A DNA stretch of 16,159 nucleotides from JADKIH01 sp031367345 (GTDB lineage: Bacteria > Bacteroidota > Bacteroidia > AKYH767-A > 2013-40CM-41-45): assembly GCA_031367345.1 (NCBI GenBank), contig JANLPR010000079.1, forward strand, positions 1 through 16,159, in the 5' to 3' direction. Each line of letters opens with the position of its first letter. The first letter of the stretch is position 1. Shown in pieces: positions 1 through 7,229 of this stretch. Position numbers and translations under genes: made by a program. Below the pieces are notes generated by a model. That model did no database searches. It had not been told where the DNA came from and saw nothing but the letters and a program-made list of their open reading frames with translations.

Positions 1-2266
1 TTGAAATTACCGGAAGCGTATTGTCTGTTACAGTTACCGTAAAAGAACAAGTGGCAGTATTTCCTGAAGGATCAGTTGCCGTATAAGTTACAGTAGTTAC
101 TCCAACCGGAAACGAAGCTCCCGGTGAAAAATTACTTGTTACCGATGCGGAACAATTGTCACTAGCTGTAGGGGCTATCCAGCTTACAATTGCACTGCAA
201 GAACCTGAACTTGCAAAAGCAGTTTTGTTTGTTGGGCATCCGGAAAAAGTTGGATTAATATTATCTAGCACAGTAACATTGAAATTACAAGTAGGTGCGC
301 CGCAAGTATTGGTAGCAGTTACAATAACATTGGTTGTACCAACTGAAAAAGAAGAACCTGAGGCTTTAGAATAAGTAATGACTGGCGTGGGACTTCCAGT
401 TGCAGAGGCCGTAGTATAAGTTGCAGCTTTTGCGCATGTACCAGTTGTTACATTTGTAGAAACATTCGCCGGACAAGAAGTAATGACCGGAGCAGTATTT
501 ACTGTTAGCGTAACATTGCTTGAAGTTGCAGAACAACTTCCTGTAGCACTGGTAACAGTCGCATTGTAGTTAGTAGTTGAAGATGGAGAAAAAGTAGGAG
601 AAGCTGAAGTAGATCCTCCGGGCGACCAAGAATAAGTTAATCCGTTTGCATCGATAAAAGCGATTTCAAAATTATCGAATGTTCCTGTTGTACCACCTGA
701 ACCATCTTTAACTTTTACCGACCATATTCCATTTATGTTTTTACCATTGAGTGTTGAAAATGCTACTTCAGGCGTATATGAACCGGTAAATGGTGCAGAG
801 CCTACAGTTATTGAAGTAGCAGCTCCTGTTCTGAAATATGTATTTGTATAATTTGAATTATTCCCTCCATGTCCGCTTGTTAGATTTACTGTTGTTCCAT
901 CTGGAGCTATAAGTTCAGCTGTAATTTGACCGACTTTCGTATGAGTGACATTCAATTTTACATAGGCAATTTTAACTGTAGTATTATTTAACGACGTTGA
1001 AAAACCACTTAGTGTAACTGATTGTGTAACTCCTGTAAGAGAGTTGTCGGGTATAGCTAATCCGGATGCAGGATTACTTGTTGCTGCTCTCGCCGGGCTA
1101 ACTGATAATACTGAACTTGATCCCAAGCAAATTGAAGCAGGAGATGCAACCGGTGCAACTCCAGAGGCAGTTCCGTTATCGAATATTACTGTTGGATTTG
1201 TAGTTGCAGTAACAACAGTTCTTGTTGGACTTTCGCAAAGATTTGCGTTGACTGATGAAACGTAAAAAATTGTACTTCCTGTAGCAGTAAAAGAAGGCGA
1301 GTAAGATAACCCTGTAGATAATAAATTACCGCCGGTACTTGCATCGTACCAATTACAAGATGTACCACCGGAACCTGTAACAGCTGAAAGGCCAACGGTT
1401 CCAATTCCACAAATTGAATTACTTGTAGTGGTAGGAGCCGATAAAGCTGCTGCACCACATGGGTCCCAACTATATTTTTGTCCACTTATAGGAACAAATG
1501 TATTCTTCAATTGCGCCACATCGATATTTGTAATTCCTGTAGCGCTAGTTGCCCAAGTATTCGTTCCATTAGTCACAAAACGATTTGAGAAATCTGAATT
1601 AGTAGACCCTCTTAAACCAACTTGAACACCCCAAATCGATGCGTTCACATTAGTCATTGCTCCATAAATAATATCAATCACATTCGTGGTTTCTGTTAAC
1701 TTAATTTGAAAATTTAAATTTTCTCCTGAAACTCCTCCGGTTACAAAGCGTCTATATCCTGCCCACTGAACAATTAATGTTCTGTTTGGCGAAGTCCCTG
1801 AAGAAAGATAACGAAGTGTTGCCCCTGATTGTGCTTGTATATCGTAGCCAACCGCTGAAATAGCACCTACCAATCCTGAAGTTTGTGAATTACTGATTGG
1901 TGTAGTGAAACCCGAACTACTTCCAGCAATGGCAAAAGTACCATTACCAAGAACAATAAATCCATTTGTATTGACAGCAAAACTGCTATATGTAACTCCG
2001 TTATAATTGAAGTTAAACCCAATTGGAAATCCGGCACCTGAGGCGACACCACTTGAGAAAGTAGTAGTACCTGCCGTTGTCCCAATAAAAACCTGTTCAT
2101 CACTTGTAGTTGACCCTAAACTTGTACCTGTGGAAATCGCAGAATACGTAGTTGAGGACTGACTGAACGTATACGTATTTACTGCCGCATTTGCATTGAG
2201 CTGTAAAAGGTTCAGAATACAAATAATAATTGCTGTAAGCAATTGAGGCAGCTTAGCACCTTTCAA
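1..2266 (-). CDS. large secreted surface protein with Ig-like, P/Homo-B-like and HYR domains (partial, 3' end outside window)
   Basis: An open frame runs without a stop from about 2308 to the left edge, giving 755 codons if the TTG at 2264-2266 is the start. From that start the protein begins with a good signal peptide (MKGAKLPQLL, a hydrophobic core, then LNANA). An N-terminal beta-rich domain follows (FNFNYNGVTYSSFAVNTNGF), then a Cys-bearing Ig-like region around residues 290-400. A region at about 427-537 resembles the P/Homo-B domain of proprotein convertases (AELIAPDGT, GIWSVKVKD, FDNFEIAFID). Next come an Ig-like linker and two HYR-like repeats at about 589-667 and 668-748, each with paired Cys and ending VTV-x-DN; a third begins at the edge. 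Thr, Ser and Asn are abundant. Such proteins are usually exported and attached to the surface, often through T9SS; the sorting domain would lie outside the window. The ATG at 2310-2312 reads out of frame (see findings), so the true start is uncertain. No catalytic motif is seen. Confidence 0.85.
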   Translation of the reverse strand, partial: MKGAKLPQLLTAIIICILNLLQLNANAAVNTYTFSQSSTTYSAISTGTSLGSTTSDEQVFIGTTAGTTTFSSGVASGAGFPIGFNFNYNGVTYSSFAVNTNGFIVLGNGTFAIAGSSSGFTTPISNSQTSGLVGAISAVGYDIQAQSGATLRYLSSGTSPNRTLIVQWAGYRRFVTGGVSGENLNFQIKLTETTNVIDIIYGAMTNVNASIWGVQVGLRGSTNSDFSNRFVTNGTNTWATSATGITNIDVAQLKNTFVPISGQKYSWDPCGAAALSAPTTTSNSICGIGTVGLSAVTGSGGTSCNWYDASTGGNLLSTGLSYSPSFTATGSTIFYVSSVNANLCESPTRTVVTATTNPTVIFDNGTASGVAPVASPASICLGSSSVLSVSPARAATSNPASGLAIPDNSLTGVTQSVTLSGFSTSLNNTTVKIAYVKLNVTHTKVGQITAELIAPDGTTVNLTSGHGGNNSNYTNTYFRTGAATSITVGSAPFTGSYTPEVAFSTLNGKNINGIWSVKVKDGSGGTTGTFDNFEIAFIDANGLTYSWSPGGSTSASPTFSPSSTTNYNATVTSATGSCSATSSNVTLTVNTAPVITSCPANVSTNVTTGTCAKAATYTTASATGSPTPVITYSKASGSSFSVGTTNVIVTATNTCGAPTCNFNVTVLDNINPTFSGCPTNKTAFASSGSCSAIVSWIAPTASDNCSASVTSNFSPGASFPVGVTTVTYTATDPSGNTATCSFTVTVTDNTLPVIS

Positions 2267-2335
2267 AAGTCCTTTTGTGAAAAAGGTGTTTCCGAACGTA
2301 GTTGTTTTCATGTGAAGAATTTGAAGATTATTCAC

Positions 2336-2343
2336 AAAACTAT
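2336..2343 (-). promoter_or_regulatory. candidate -7 element (TAGTTTTG) for the large surface protein
   Basis: On the minus strand TAGTTTTG fits the Bacteroidota -7 consensus TAnnTTTG. It would start transcription about 17 bases before the ATG at 2310-2312. No convincing TTG lies at the -33 position, so the call rests on the -7 match and its place. Confidence 0.3.
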
Positions 2344-2499
2344 AGGCACTACATATGATTTAAAATTTAATTGCTTGATTGGCCCGAAATCTTAGGCGAA
2401 CGGTTGAGAACTCTTGGCTAAACTCATTGAATCCTTGTCAAAGTGCCGTCAATTGTGCCTTTTGATGAACATTTATTCCGAAGAAAAAGAGTGAAAATA

Positions 2500-2814
2500 C
2501 TAATGGTGCTTCTTTCTAAACCACCTTTTTAAAAAAAACTCTTTTTTATTTGCATTCCAATTCGAAGATGTATGTTTACTTTTCTTCATCATCTTCTTCG
2601 TATTCTTTGCTTGCAATTTCATGTGGCGCTTCTTGCCTTTTTCTATTGCTTTTTCTTTTAATGCTACTTGATCTGCCTTCTTTTTATCGGCTTTTACTTG
2701 CTGTGGCGCTCCTCCATTAGAATGAGGAGAACGAGCATCAAGATCTTGCGAGTGAACTTTACCCGGCAAAACGAATAACACTAATACAAATAAATAGCTC
2801 ACGAATTTTATCAT
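2500..2814 (-). CDS. small, very basic secreted protein of unknown function
   Basis: This 104-residue protein starts at an ATG. Its signal peptide has a hydrophobic core (YLFVLVLFVLPG) and a likely cut after KVHS. The mature part is dominated by lysine, with some arginine and histidine (KADKKKADQ, KKMMKKSKHT, and a C-terminus RWFRKKHH). No recognised domain is visible. It starts 3 bases after the stop of the heavy-metal-binding lipoprotein gene, so the two are almost certainly co-transcribed. A role next to a metal-binding envelope protein, for example in binding anionic envelope polymers or metals, is only an inference. The gene is real by its spacing and signal peptide, but its function is unknown. 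Confidence 0.75.
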   Translation of the reverse strand: MIKFVSYLFVLVLFVLPGKVHSQDLDARSPHSNGGAPQQVKADKKKADQVALKEKAIEKGKKRHMKLQAKNTKKMMKKSKHTSSNWNANKKEFFLKRWFRKKHH

Positions 2815-2817
2815 TGC

Positions 2818-3027
2818 TTAACTCCTAATTAATAGCTCCATTCCACATCTAGGACAGGTTCCAGGTTTATTAGTAACTACATCAGGATGCATCGGACACG
2901 TATATTCAATAGCGCTTTGCTTAACATCCACCGAATCTTTTTGAGCTCCGGTAGGATTGTTTTCCTTACTTTTACAATTAAATAACGTACTACTAATTAT
3001 CACTACTAAAAGAATAGTTGCTCTCAC
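2818..3027 (-). CDS. heavy-metal-binding-domain lipoprotein
   Basis: This 69-residue protein has a lipoprotein signal peptide ending in the lipobox LFNC (Cys18). A short linker is followed by a heavy-metal-binding domain at residues 42-65, with Cys44, His47, Cys58 and Cys61 in the pattern YTCPMHP...GTCPRCGMEL. This is the small domain also found at the ends of copper-exporting ATPases and CusB-like efflux proteins, where it binds soft metals such as copper. The start is GTG at 3025-3027; no in-frame ATG lies between it and the upstream TGA. It is the first gene of a two-gene unit with the basic protein. Anchored in the periplasm or outer membrane, it may buffer or sense copper or a similar metal. 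That role is inferred from the domain. Confidence 0.85.
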   Translation of the reverse strand: MRATILLVVIISSTLFNCKSKENNPTGAQKDSVDVKQSAIEYTCPMHPDVVTNKPGTCPRCGMELLIRS

Positions 3028-3047
3028 CTTTCGTTTATTACGGAATA

Positions 3048-3055
3048 CAAATATA
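3048..3055 (-). promoter_or_regulatory. candidate -7 element (TATATTTG) for the metal-binding lipoprotein unit
   Basis: TATATTTG on the minus strand matches TAnnTTTG exactly. It lies 20 bases before the GTG start, in the 55-base gap between the divergent genes. No good -33 TTG is seen at 19-21 bases. Confidence 0.4.
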
Positions 3056-3082
3056 ACTATTCAACTGCTCTAAATATTGCTA

Positions 3083-3523
3083 ATGAAACGAATTATTAAT
3101 TTTTCCACTCTTATTATTCTTATTTCGCTTTTTTCATTTGCATGTAAAAAAAGCAATGTAAATGTTAATTTCCCAAATGTACCTGTGAGCAAATACGTAT
3201 ATATGAATTTGCCTCCATACAATACGCTTCAAGTGGTTGGCAATTATTCTTACATATCTGATGCCGGTTATAAAGGTCTCATTGTTTACCATCGCTCAAT
3301 CGATGAATTTATTGCCTACGATAGAGGATGCTCTTACGACCCTACGAATACAAATTCGATTTTAAATGTTGTAAGTGGCAGCCTTACTATTAAAGACGAT
3401 GCTTGTGGAAGCACTTTTAGTTTGGTGGACGGATCGGTTACCGCCAGTCCTGCAACGATACCCTTAAAAACATACCGCGTAGATTATGATCAGGCGAATC
3501 AAAAGCTTTACATCTACAATTAA
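3083..3523 (+). CDS. lipoprotein with a Rieske-like fold lacking the His ligands
   Basis: The ATG at 3083 gives 146 residues and a clean lipoprotein signal (MKRIINFSTL, hydrophobic core, lipobox SFAC, Cys21). A TTG six bases upstream is in frame but less likely. The mature part has the strand order of Bacteroidota Rieske-like lipoproteins: GYKGLIVYHR, then FIAYDRGCSYD, then ACGSTFSLVDGSV, then a C-terminal YRVDYDQANQKLYIYN. A true Rieske protein binds its [2Fe-2S] cluster with C-x-H and C-x-x-H. Here the matching places read Cys83-x-Tyr85 and Cys108-x-x-Thr111, so both histidines are missing and cluster binding is unlikely. The two cysteines could form a disulfide. Its stop overlaps the stop of the convergent mscS gene by 4 bases. 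The fold assignment is by eye. Confidence 0.75.
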   Translation: MKRIINFSTLIILISLFSFACKKSNVNVNFPNVPVSKYVYMNLPPYNTLQVVGNYSYISDAGYKGLIVYHRSIDEFIAYDRGCSYDPTNTNSILNVVSGSLTIKDDACGSTFSLVDGSVTASPATIPLKTYRVDYDQANQKLYIYN

Positions 3524-4638
3524 TCAATATCTGCGTTTTCCTCTTTCTTCAAATAAACATAAGAAGTAGGGAAGGCGAAATCGGCCCCGTTTTCTTTTAC
3601 AATATTCATAATTGCAAAATTCACTTCTTCTTGAAGTTTCAAAAAATCTTCTATCTGAGGAGTCATAGAGAAAAAAGTAATTTGAATATCCATCGATGAT
3701 GAATTAAAAGTTCTAAAACGAACGATCGGTGAAGGTTCTATTAATGAGTTAGCATCTAACCATTTTCTTATTTCTGAAATAATACTCTTCATTTGCTTTT
3801 CTGAAGTAGTATACGTAAGTCCAATTGTAAATGACGAACGACGCGATGATCTTTCTGTTTCGTTGATCAATTCAGCATCGGTCATTTTTTTATTAGGAAC
3901 CACCACAATCATTCGTTCAACCGCCCTTATCCGTGTTGATCGGAATCCGATGCTCTCAACTTTCCCTTCAAAATTTCCAACCTTTACCACATCGCCTACA
4001 ACAAATGGCTTATCTAAAAAGATAGTGAATGAGCCTAACAAATTTTCAAGCGTTTCTTTGGCTGCTAACGCAAATGCCAACCCTCCTATCCCTAATCCTG
4101 TAACCAGACTTATAACATCCAAATTAAAAATAATACCCATGACGATAAAAAAACCTATCCCTATCACCATCAATTTTATCGCTTCTCTAATAAAAGGTAC
4201 AACTTGAGCATCGGTTACAACATTGGCTTTGTGTGCTCGTGCAATAAATATTAATCCAATAAAATCAATTGCTCTTATTAAAATCCAGATCAAAGAAAAA
4301 ATAATACTGGCTTCGAAAATTCTGAATAACACTAGTCGAAAACCAAATTGATTGTCAGGCACCAAATTCCATTCTCTCGGAAAAACCAATCTGTCGAAGG
4401 CAAAATAAATGATCAAGACCAATATAAAAAACTGAATTGGTCTGTTCATTAACTTTAAAAACTCGTCGGCACCAACCTTCTTACCATATTTTTTAAAAAT
4501 TGCATAGAGCAACTTGGTAAGAATTCTGGAAAGAAATCGCTTAAGAATTAATCCACTTAAAAGTATCCCAAAAAACCATAAATAGGCTTCAGTAGTATTT
4601 CCAAAAAATTTTAAACTCCAAATATCAAAGGGATTCAT
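3520..4638 (-). CDS. MscS-family mechanosensitive ion channel
   Basis: This 372-residue inner-membrane protein has about five hydrophobic segments (roughly 19-42, 67-84, 101-134, 153-172, 174-205). The last is the Gly/Ala-rich pore helix typical of MscS (LVTGLGIGGLAFALAAKETL, 179-198). The MscS beta domain follows (DKPFVVGDVVKVGNFEGKV, then RMIVVVPNKKM) and then the alpha/beta C-terminal domain. It is longer than E. coli MscS (286 residues) because of extra N-terminal membrane segments. Channels of this family open under membrane tension and release solutes in osmotic downshock. The gene starts 18 bases after the glutamate-type dehydrogenase stop and probably shares its transcript. Its 3' end overlaps the convergent lipoprotein stop. 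Confidence 0.93.
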   Translation of the reverse strand: MNPFDIWSLKFFGNTTEAYLWFFGILLSGLILKRFLSRILTKLLYAIFKKYGKKVGADEFLKLMNRPIQFFILVLIIYFAFDRLVFPREWNLVPDNQFGFRLVLFRIFEASIIFSLIWILIRAIDFIGLIFIARAHKANVVTDAQVVPFIREAIKLMVIGIGFFIVMGIIFNLDVISLVTGLGIGGLAFALAAKETLENLLGSFTIFLDKPFVVGDVVKVGNFEGKVESIGFRSTRIRAVERMIVVVPNKKMTDAELINETERSSRRSSFTIGLTYTTSEKQMKSIISEIRKWLDANSLIEPSPIVRFRTFNSSSMDIQITFFSMTPQIEDFLKLQEEVNFAIMNIVKENGADFAFPTSYVYLKKEENADID

Positions 4639-4655
4639 TCAACTAAACTAACTAA

Positions 4656-5918
4656 TTATTTTAACAATTTCCGAAGCGCAATTTCCAAAGCAGATCTGCT
4701 GATGTTCACTTTTGAGGGATTCACTTTATATACATCTTCCAACGCATTGCCTATACAAGCTGAAACATCTTTGAAGATTGCCTCATCTGTGATCGGTGCA
4801 TGGTCGGTCATTAAATACCTAAATACTCTAGCCATTCCGCAATTAGCAATAAAGTCGGGAATGACGCTGACTGTTGAATCGGCAAATTCAGCTCCCGGTC
4901 CCATAAAAATTTCTTTATCTGAAAAAGGAACATTCGCTCCACATGAAATAACTTCCAATCCGTTTTCCACCATCAATTTTACCTGATCTTGCTGAACAAT
5001 TCGAGATGCAGCTGCAGGAATAAAAATTTCGGCCGACAACTGCCAAATTTTTTCATTCATTTCAGCAAATGGAATCATCTTGGGCGAATTTAACTGATTC
5101 CCGTTGCGGTTGAGGTAAAGTTCGGTTATCTCATCCATTGAAAATCCGGCTTCATTTATTACTCCACCTAAGCGATCAATTATTGCAACAACTTTTACAC
5201 CCATTTGTGCAAGGTAATATCCGGCGGCGGCACCTACATTTCCCCATCCTTGAACTGTTGCACGCTTACCTTTAATTTCTTCTTTTTGCAATCGATAGTG
5301 GTGAAAAACAGCTTGGGCTACTCCATACCCGGTTATCATATCTGCCACTGTGATCAAACGATTTACATCGGGCGAATAAGCAGAATTATCTAAATGCTTT
5401 TTTACGCCAACTTGTAACTGGCGAATAATCCGTTCTTTTTTCTCTGCAGAAACATCCCAATGCGCTACAACCGTGCCTTCCTGCGGGTGCTTTAGTCCGT
5501 ATTTTTCGGTAATTGGAATTACGTCGTGGATCTCATCTACATTTAAATCGCCACCGGTTCCATAATAGGATTTTAACAAAGGCATTACCACTTTGAACCA
5601 ACGTTCTAAGACGCCTTTTTTCCGGGGATCGTGTGGATCAAAATTGATCCCTGACTTTGCACCGCCAATTGCCGGGCCGCTCACAGAAAATTTAATCTCC
5701 ATCGTTTTCGCCAGGGATTCAACTTCGCGCTGGTCTAATCCGAGGCGCATACGTGTACCTCCGCCTGCGGAACCACCACGAAGTGAATTGATTACTATCC
5801 ACCCTTCTGCTTCAGTTTCGCTATCTTTCCATTCAAAAACTATTTCCGGGCGCTTAACTTCAAATCTCTGAATCAGTTGTTTCACTGAGTTCAACTCGGC
5901 AGTTTGACTTGTTTTCAT
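4656..5918 (-). CDS. Glu/Leu/Phe/Val dehydrogenase (glutamate dehydrogenase type)
   Basis: The ATG at 5916-5918 gives 420 residues, the usual length for this family; an in-frame TTG lies 7 codons upstream. The N-terminal substrate domain has the Gly-rich stretch RGGSAGGGTRMR and the lysine motif GGAKSG (Lys88). The acidic loop GTGGDLNVDE at about residue 116-126 would supply the catalytic Asp. The dinucleotide-binding fold starts with GWGNVG (223-228). The C-terminal domain ends SALEIALRKLLK. The enzyme oxidatively deaminates an amino acid to its 2-oxo acid with NAD(P), or runs in reverse to fix ammonium. Which amino acid is used cannot be told by eye, though glutamate is most likely. An MscS channel gene follows at 17 bases and is probably co-transcribed. 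Confidence 0.92.
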   Translation of the reverse strand: MKTSQTAELNSVKQLIQRFEVKRPEIVFEWKDSETEAEGWIVINSLRGGSAGGGTRMRLGLDQREVESLAKTMEIKFSVSGPAIGGAKSGINFDPHDPRKKGVLERWFKVVMPLLKSYYGTGGDLNVDEIHDVIPITEKYGLKHPQEGTVVAHWDVSAEKKERIIRQLQVGVKKHLDNSAYSPDVNRLITVADMITGYGVAQAVFHHYRLQKEEIKGKRATVQGWGNVGAAAGYYLAQMGVKVVAIIDRLGGVINEAGFSMDEITELYLNRNGNQLNSPKMIPFAEMNEKIWQLSAEIFIPAAASRIVQQDQVKLMVENGLEVISCGANVPFSDKEIFMGPGAEFADSTVSVIPDFIANCGMARVFRYLMTDHAPITDEAIFKDVSACIGNALEDVYKVNPSKVNISRSALEIALRKLLK

Positions 5919-5936
5919 ACTATTCTTTAGAGGCTG

Positions 5937-5944
5937 CAAACCTA
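5937..5944 (-). promoter_or_regulatory. candidate -7 element (TAGGTTTG) for the dehydrogenase-mscS unit
   Basis: TAGGTTTG matches TAnnTTTG and would start transcription roughly a dozen bases before the ATG. The nearest upstream TTTTG is 24 bases away, longer than the usual 19-21, so the -33 element is doubtful. Confidence 0.35.
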
Positions 5945-6129
5945 AGGATTCCTAATCAATAATAAATACAAAAACTCCCGGAAGATTTTTTATTAATTTA
6001 CACCAGAATTATTTTATTCGAATGTTTACTTCGGATATACTAATAAATCTGTAACTTTCTACCGAGTTTCATCAATCCTTCTAATCCAAAACTTGAAACG
6101 AAAAAACTTTGAAAAAAAAATCATTTTTT

Positions 6130-6162
6130 TTTGGAAGTAACAACAATGATATTGTAATTTTG
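6130..6162 (+). promoter_or_regulatory. candidate promoter of the histone-H1-like gene
   Basis: TTTG at 6130-6133, a 21-base spacer and TAATTTTG at 6155-6162 fit the Bacteroidota -33/-7 pattern. Transcription would begin near 6168, about 40 bases before the ATG at 6211. Confidence 0.45.
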
Positions 6163-6210
6163 AAATTAAGATTTTAATATTGCACTTTGTCTAAAACAAG
6201 ACTCCGAGCC

Positions 6211-6774
6211 ATGGCAACTAAAAAGAAAGTAACTAAAAAACCAAAAGCAAATAAAGCTAGTAAGAAGGCGCCTACTAAAAAGGCTGCACCAAAAAAAGTA
6301 GCTAAGAAAAAAGCAGCGCCTAAAAAGGTAGCTAAGAAAAAAGCTGCTCCCATTAAGAAAAAACCTGTTGCTAAAAAAGCAGCACCTGCAAAGAAAAATA
6401 AAGTGACTAAAAAAGCTGTAGTTAAAAAAACTGCCCCTGCCGAAAAGAAAAGTACGCCGACCAAAAAGCCGGTTGCAATTAAGAAAGCAGCTCCTGTTCC
6501 TAAAAGCATTGAGCCTAAAAGACCGATTCCAACTAAGCCCAAAGCAATCATGATTGATGATGATGAAGAAGATGAGGACGATTTAATTATTCTCGGTGCT
6601 GAAATCGAAATCGATGAAGTAGATGAAGATGCTGAAACTGACGAAGTGGATGAAGTAGTTGATAAAGCAGATGAAGATGATGATGATGATGATTCAATGG
6701 ACGACATGAAAGGCCTTGATGATCCATCAACAACCGGAGACTTTGATGATGATGATGATGATGACCACTTTTAA
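6211..6774 (+). CDS. histone-H1-like Lys/Ala/Pro-rich protein with an acidic C-terminal half
   Basis: The ATG at 6211 gives 187 residues; an upstream in-frame TTG is an unlikely start. Residues 1-113 are almost only Lys, Ala, Pro, Val and Thr, with a perfect 10-residue tandem repeat AAPKKVAKKK at 25-34 and 35-44 and a variant copy after it. This resembles eukaryotic H1 tails and bacterial H1-like DNA-binding proteins (chlamydial Hc type, AlgP). Residues 114-187 are the opposite: Asp/Glu runs such as DDDEEDEDD, DEDDDDDD and a final DDDDDDDHF. There is no signal peptide, so it should be cytoplasmic and probably nucleoid-associated. The acidic half could fold back on the basic half or bind basic proteins. 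The gene stands alone, with its own promoter and a strong terminator. DNA binding is inferred from composition only. Confidence 0.85.
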   Translation: MATKKKVTKKPKANKASKKAPTKKAAPKKVAKKKAAPKKVAKKKAAPIKKKPVAKKAAPAKKNKVTKKAVVKKTAPAEKKSTPTKKPVAIKKAAPVPKSIEPKRPIPTKPKAIMIDDDEEDEDDLIILGAEIEIDEVDEDAETDEVDEVVDKADEDDDDDDSMDDMKGLDDPSTTGDFDDDDDDDHF

Positions 6775-6785
6775 TCGATAAAAAT

Positions 6786-6820
6786 AAAAAAGCTGCTTGA
6801 ATACCAAGCAGCTTTTTTTT
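6786..6820 (+). terminator. intrinsic terminator after the histone-like gene
   Basis: Perfect stem AGCTGCTTG (6791-6799) with CAAGCAGCT (6805-6813), a 5-base loop, A-rich flank and a run of eight T. The A-T flanks extend the pairing to about 14 bp, so it may also work for minus-strand transcripts coming from the toxin-antitoxin side. Confidence 0.88.
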
Positions 6821-6901
6821 GAACGTTTAGCATTACCGCAGCACTATTTTTTTATACCGAAAAATAAAAAGAGAAAAAAATTGTGTTGAGGCAATGCGAT
6901 G

Positions 6902-6932
6902 TTATAACCAGTGCTTTATGGGGTGGTTATAA
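6902..6932 (-). repeat. inverted repeat across the antitoxin stop codon
   Basis: TTATAACCA (6902-6910) pairs with TGGTTATAA (6924-6932) around a 13-base loop. The right arm contains the stop codon of the antitoxin gene. There is no T run after it on the minus strand, so it is a weak terminator at best. It could also protect the mRNA 3' end or bind a protein. Confidence 0.45.
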
Positions 6933-7229
6933 TTTTAGCGTCAACGTTAAGTGGCCACCTAGTCCTTGCTGAATTATTTTCATAAGTGTCGACAGTCTAA
7001 TGTCAGAGGAATTATTTTCTATACGTGAAATGTAAGATTTGTTTGTTCCACATTTGTCAGCAAGTTGTTCTTGGGTCATTCCGAGTTTAGTCCTTGCTTC
7101 TTCAAGCAAAACTCCAAGTCGAAACGATTCAAATTGTTGTTCCCATTGTTCACGTTTAGGTCGCCCTTTTTTTCCATACTTTTTATCAAGTATTTGGTCT
7201 AACGACGTGATTTTACTTTTTGTTTTCAT
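6927..7229 (-). CDS. HigA-type antitoxin, XRE-family helix-turn-helix protein
   Basis: This 100-residue protein has a basic N-terminal stretch (KKYGKKGRPKREQ) and a classic XRE helix-turn-helix at about 40-90 (LGMTQEQLADKCGTNKSYIS, then RIENNSSDIRLSTLMKI). It follows the toxin gene, and its ATG lies 17 bases inside the toxin coding sequence, so translation is probably coupled. The toxin-first order is that of HigBA systems. The antitoxin should neutralise the toxin by direct binding and repress the operon promoter through the helix-turn-helix. An overlapping palindrome and a direct repeat at that promoter are candidate operators. The family assignment is strong; calling it HigA rather than another XRE antitoxin is an inference from gene order. 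Confidence 0.88.
   Translation of the reverse strand: MKTKSKITSLDQILDKKYGKKGRPKREQWEQQFESFRLGVLLEEARTKLGMTQEQLADKCGTNKSYISRIENNSSDIRLSTLMKIIQQGLGGHLTLTLKL

Noticed and set aside
1044..2103. Several short open frames opposite to or in other frames of the large surface protein gene
   Set aside because: The minus-strand frame with clear domains runs through the whole stretch; the others are by-products of its Thr/Ser/Val-rich codons.
3863..4207. Plus-strand open frame within mscS
   Set aside because: It is antisense to a well-recognised gene with no features of its own.
6174..6707. Minus-strand open frame rich in serine, then Phe/Leu/Ala
   Set aside because: It is the antisense of the Asp-rich and Lys-rich repeats of the histone-like gene; the composition follows from that gene's codons.
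6786..6820. Attachment site or IS end at the strong inverted repeat
   Set aside because: The stem-loop plus T run directly after a stop codon is fully explained as an intrinsic terminator, and no transposase is near.
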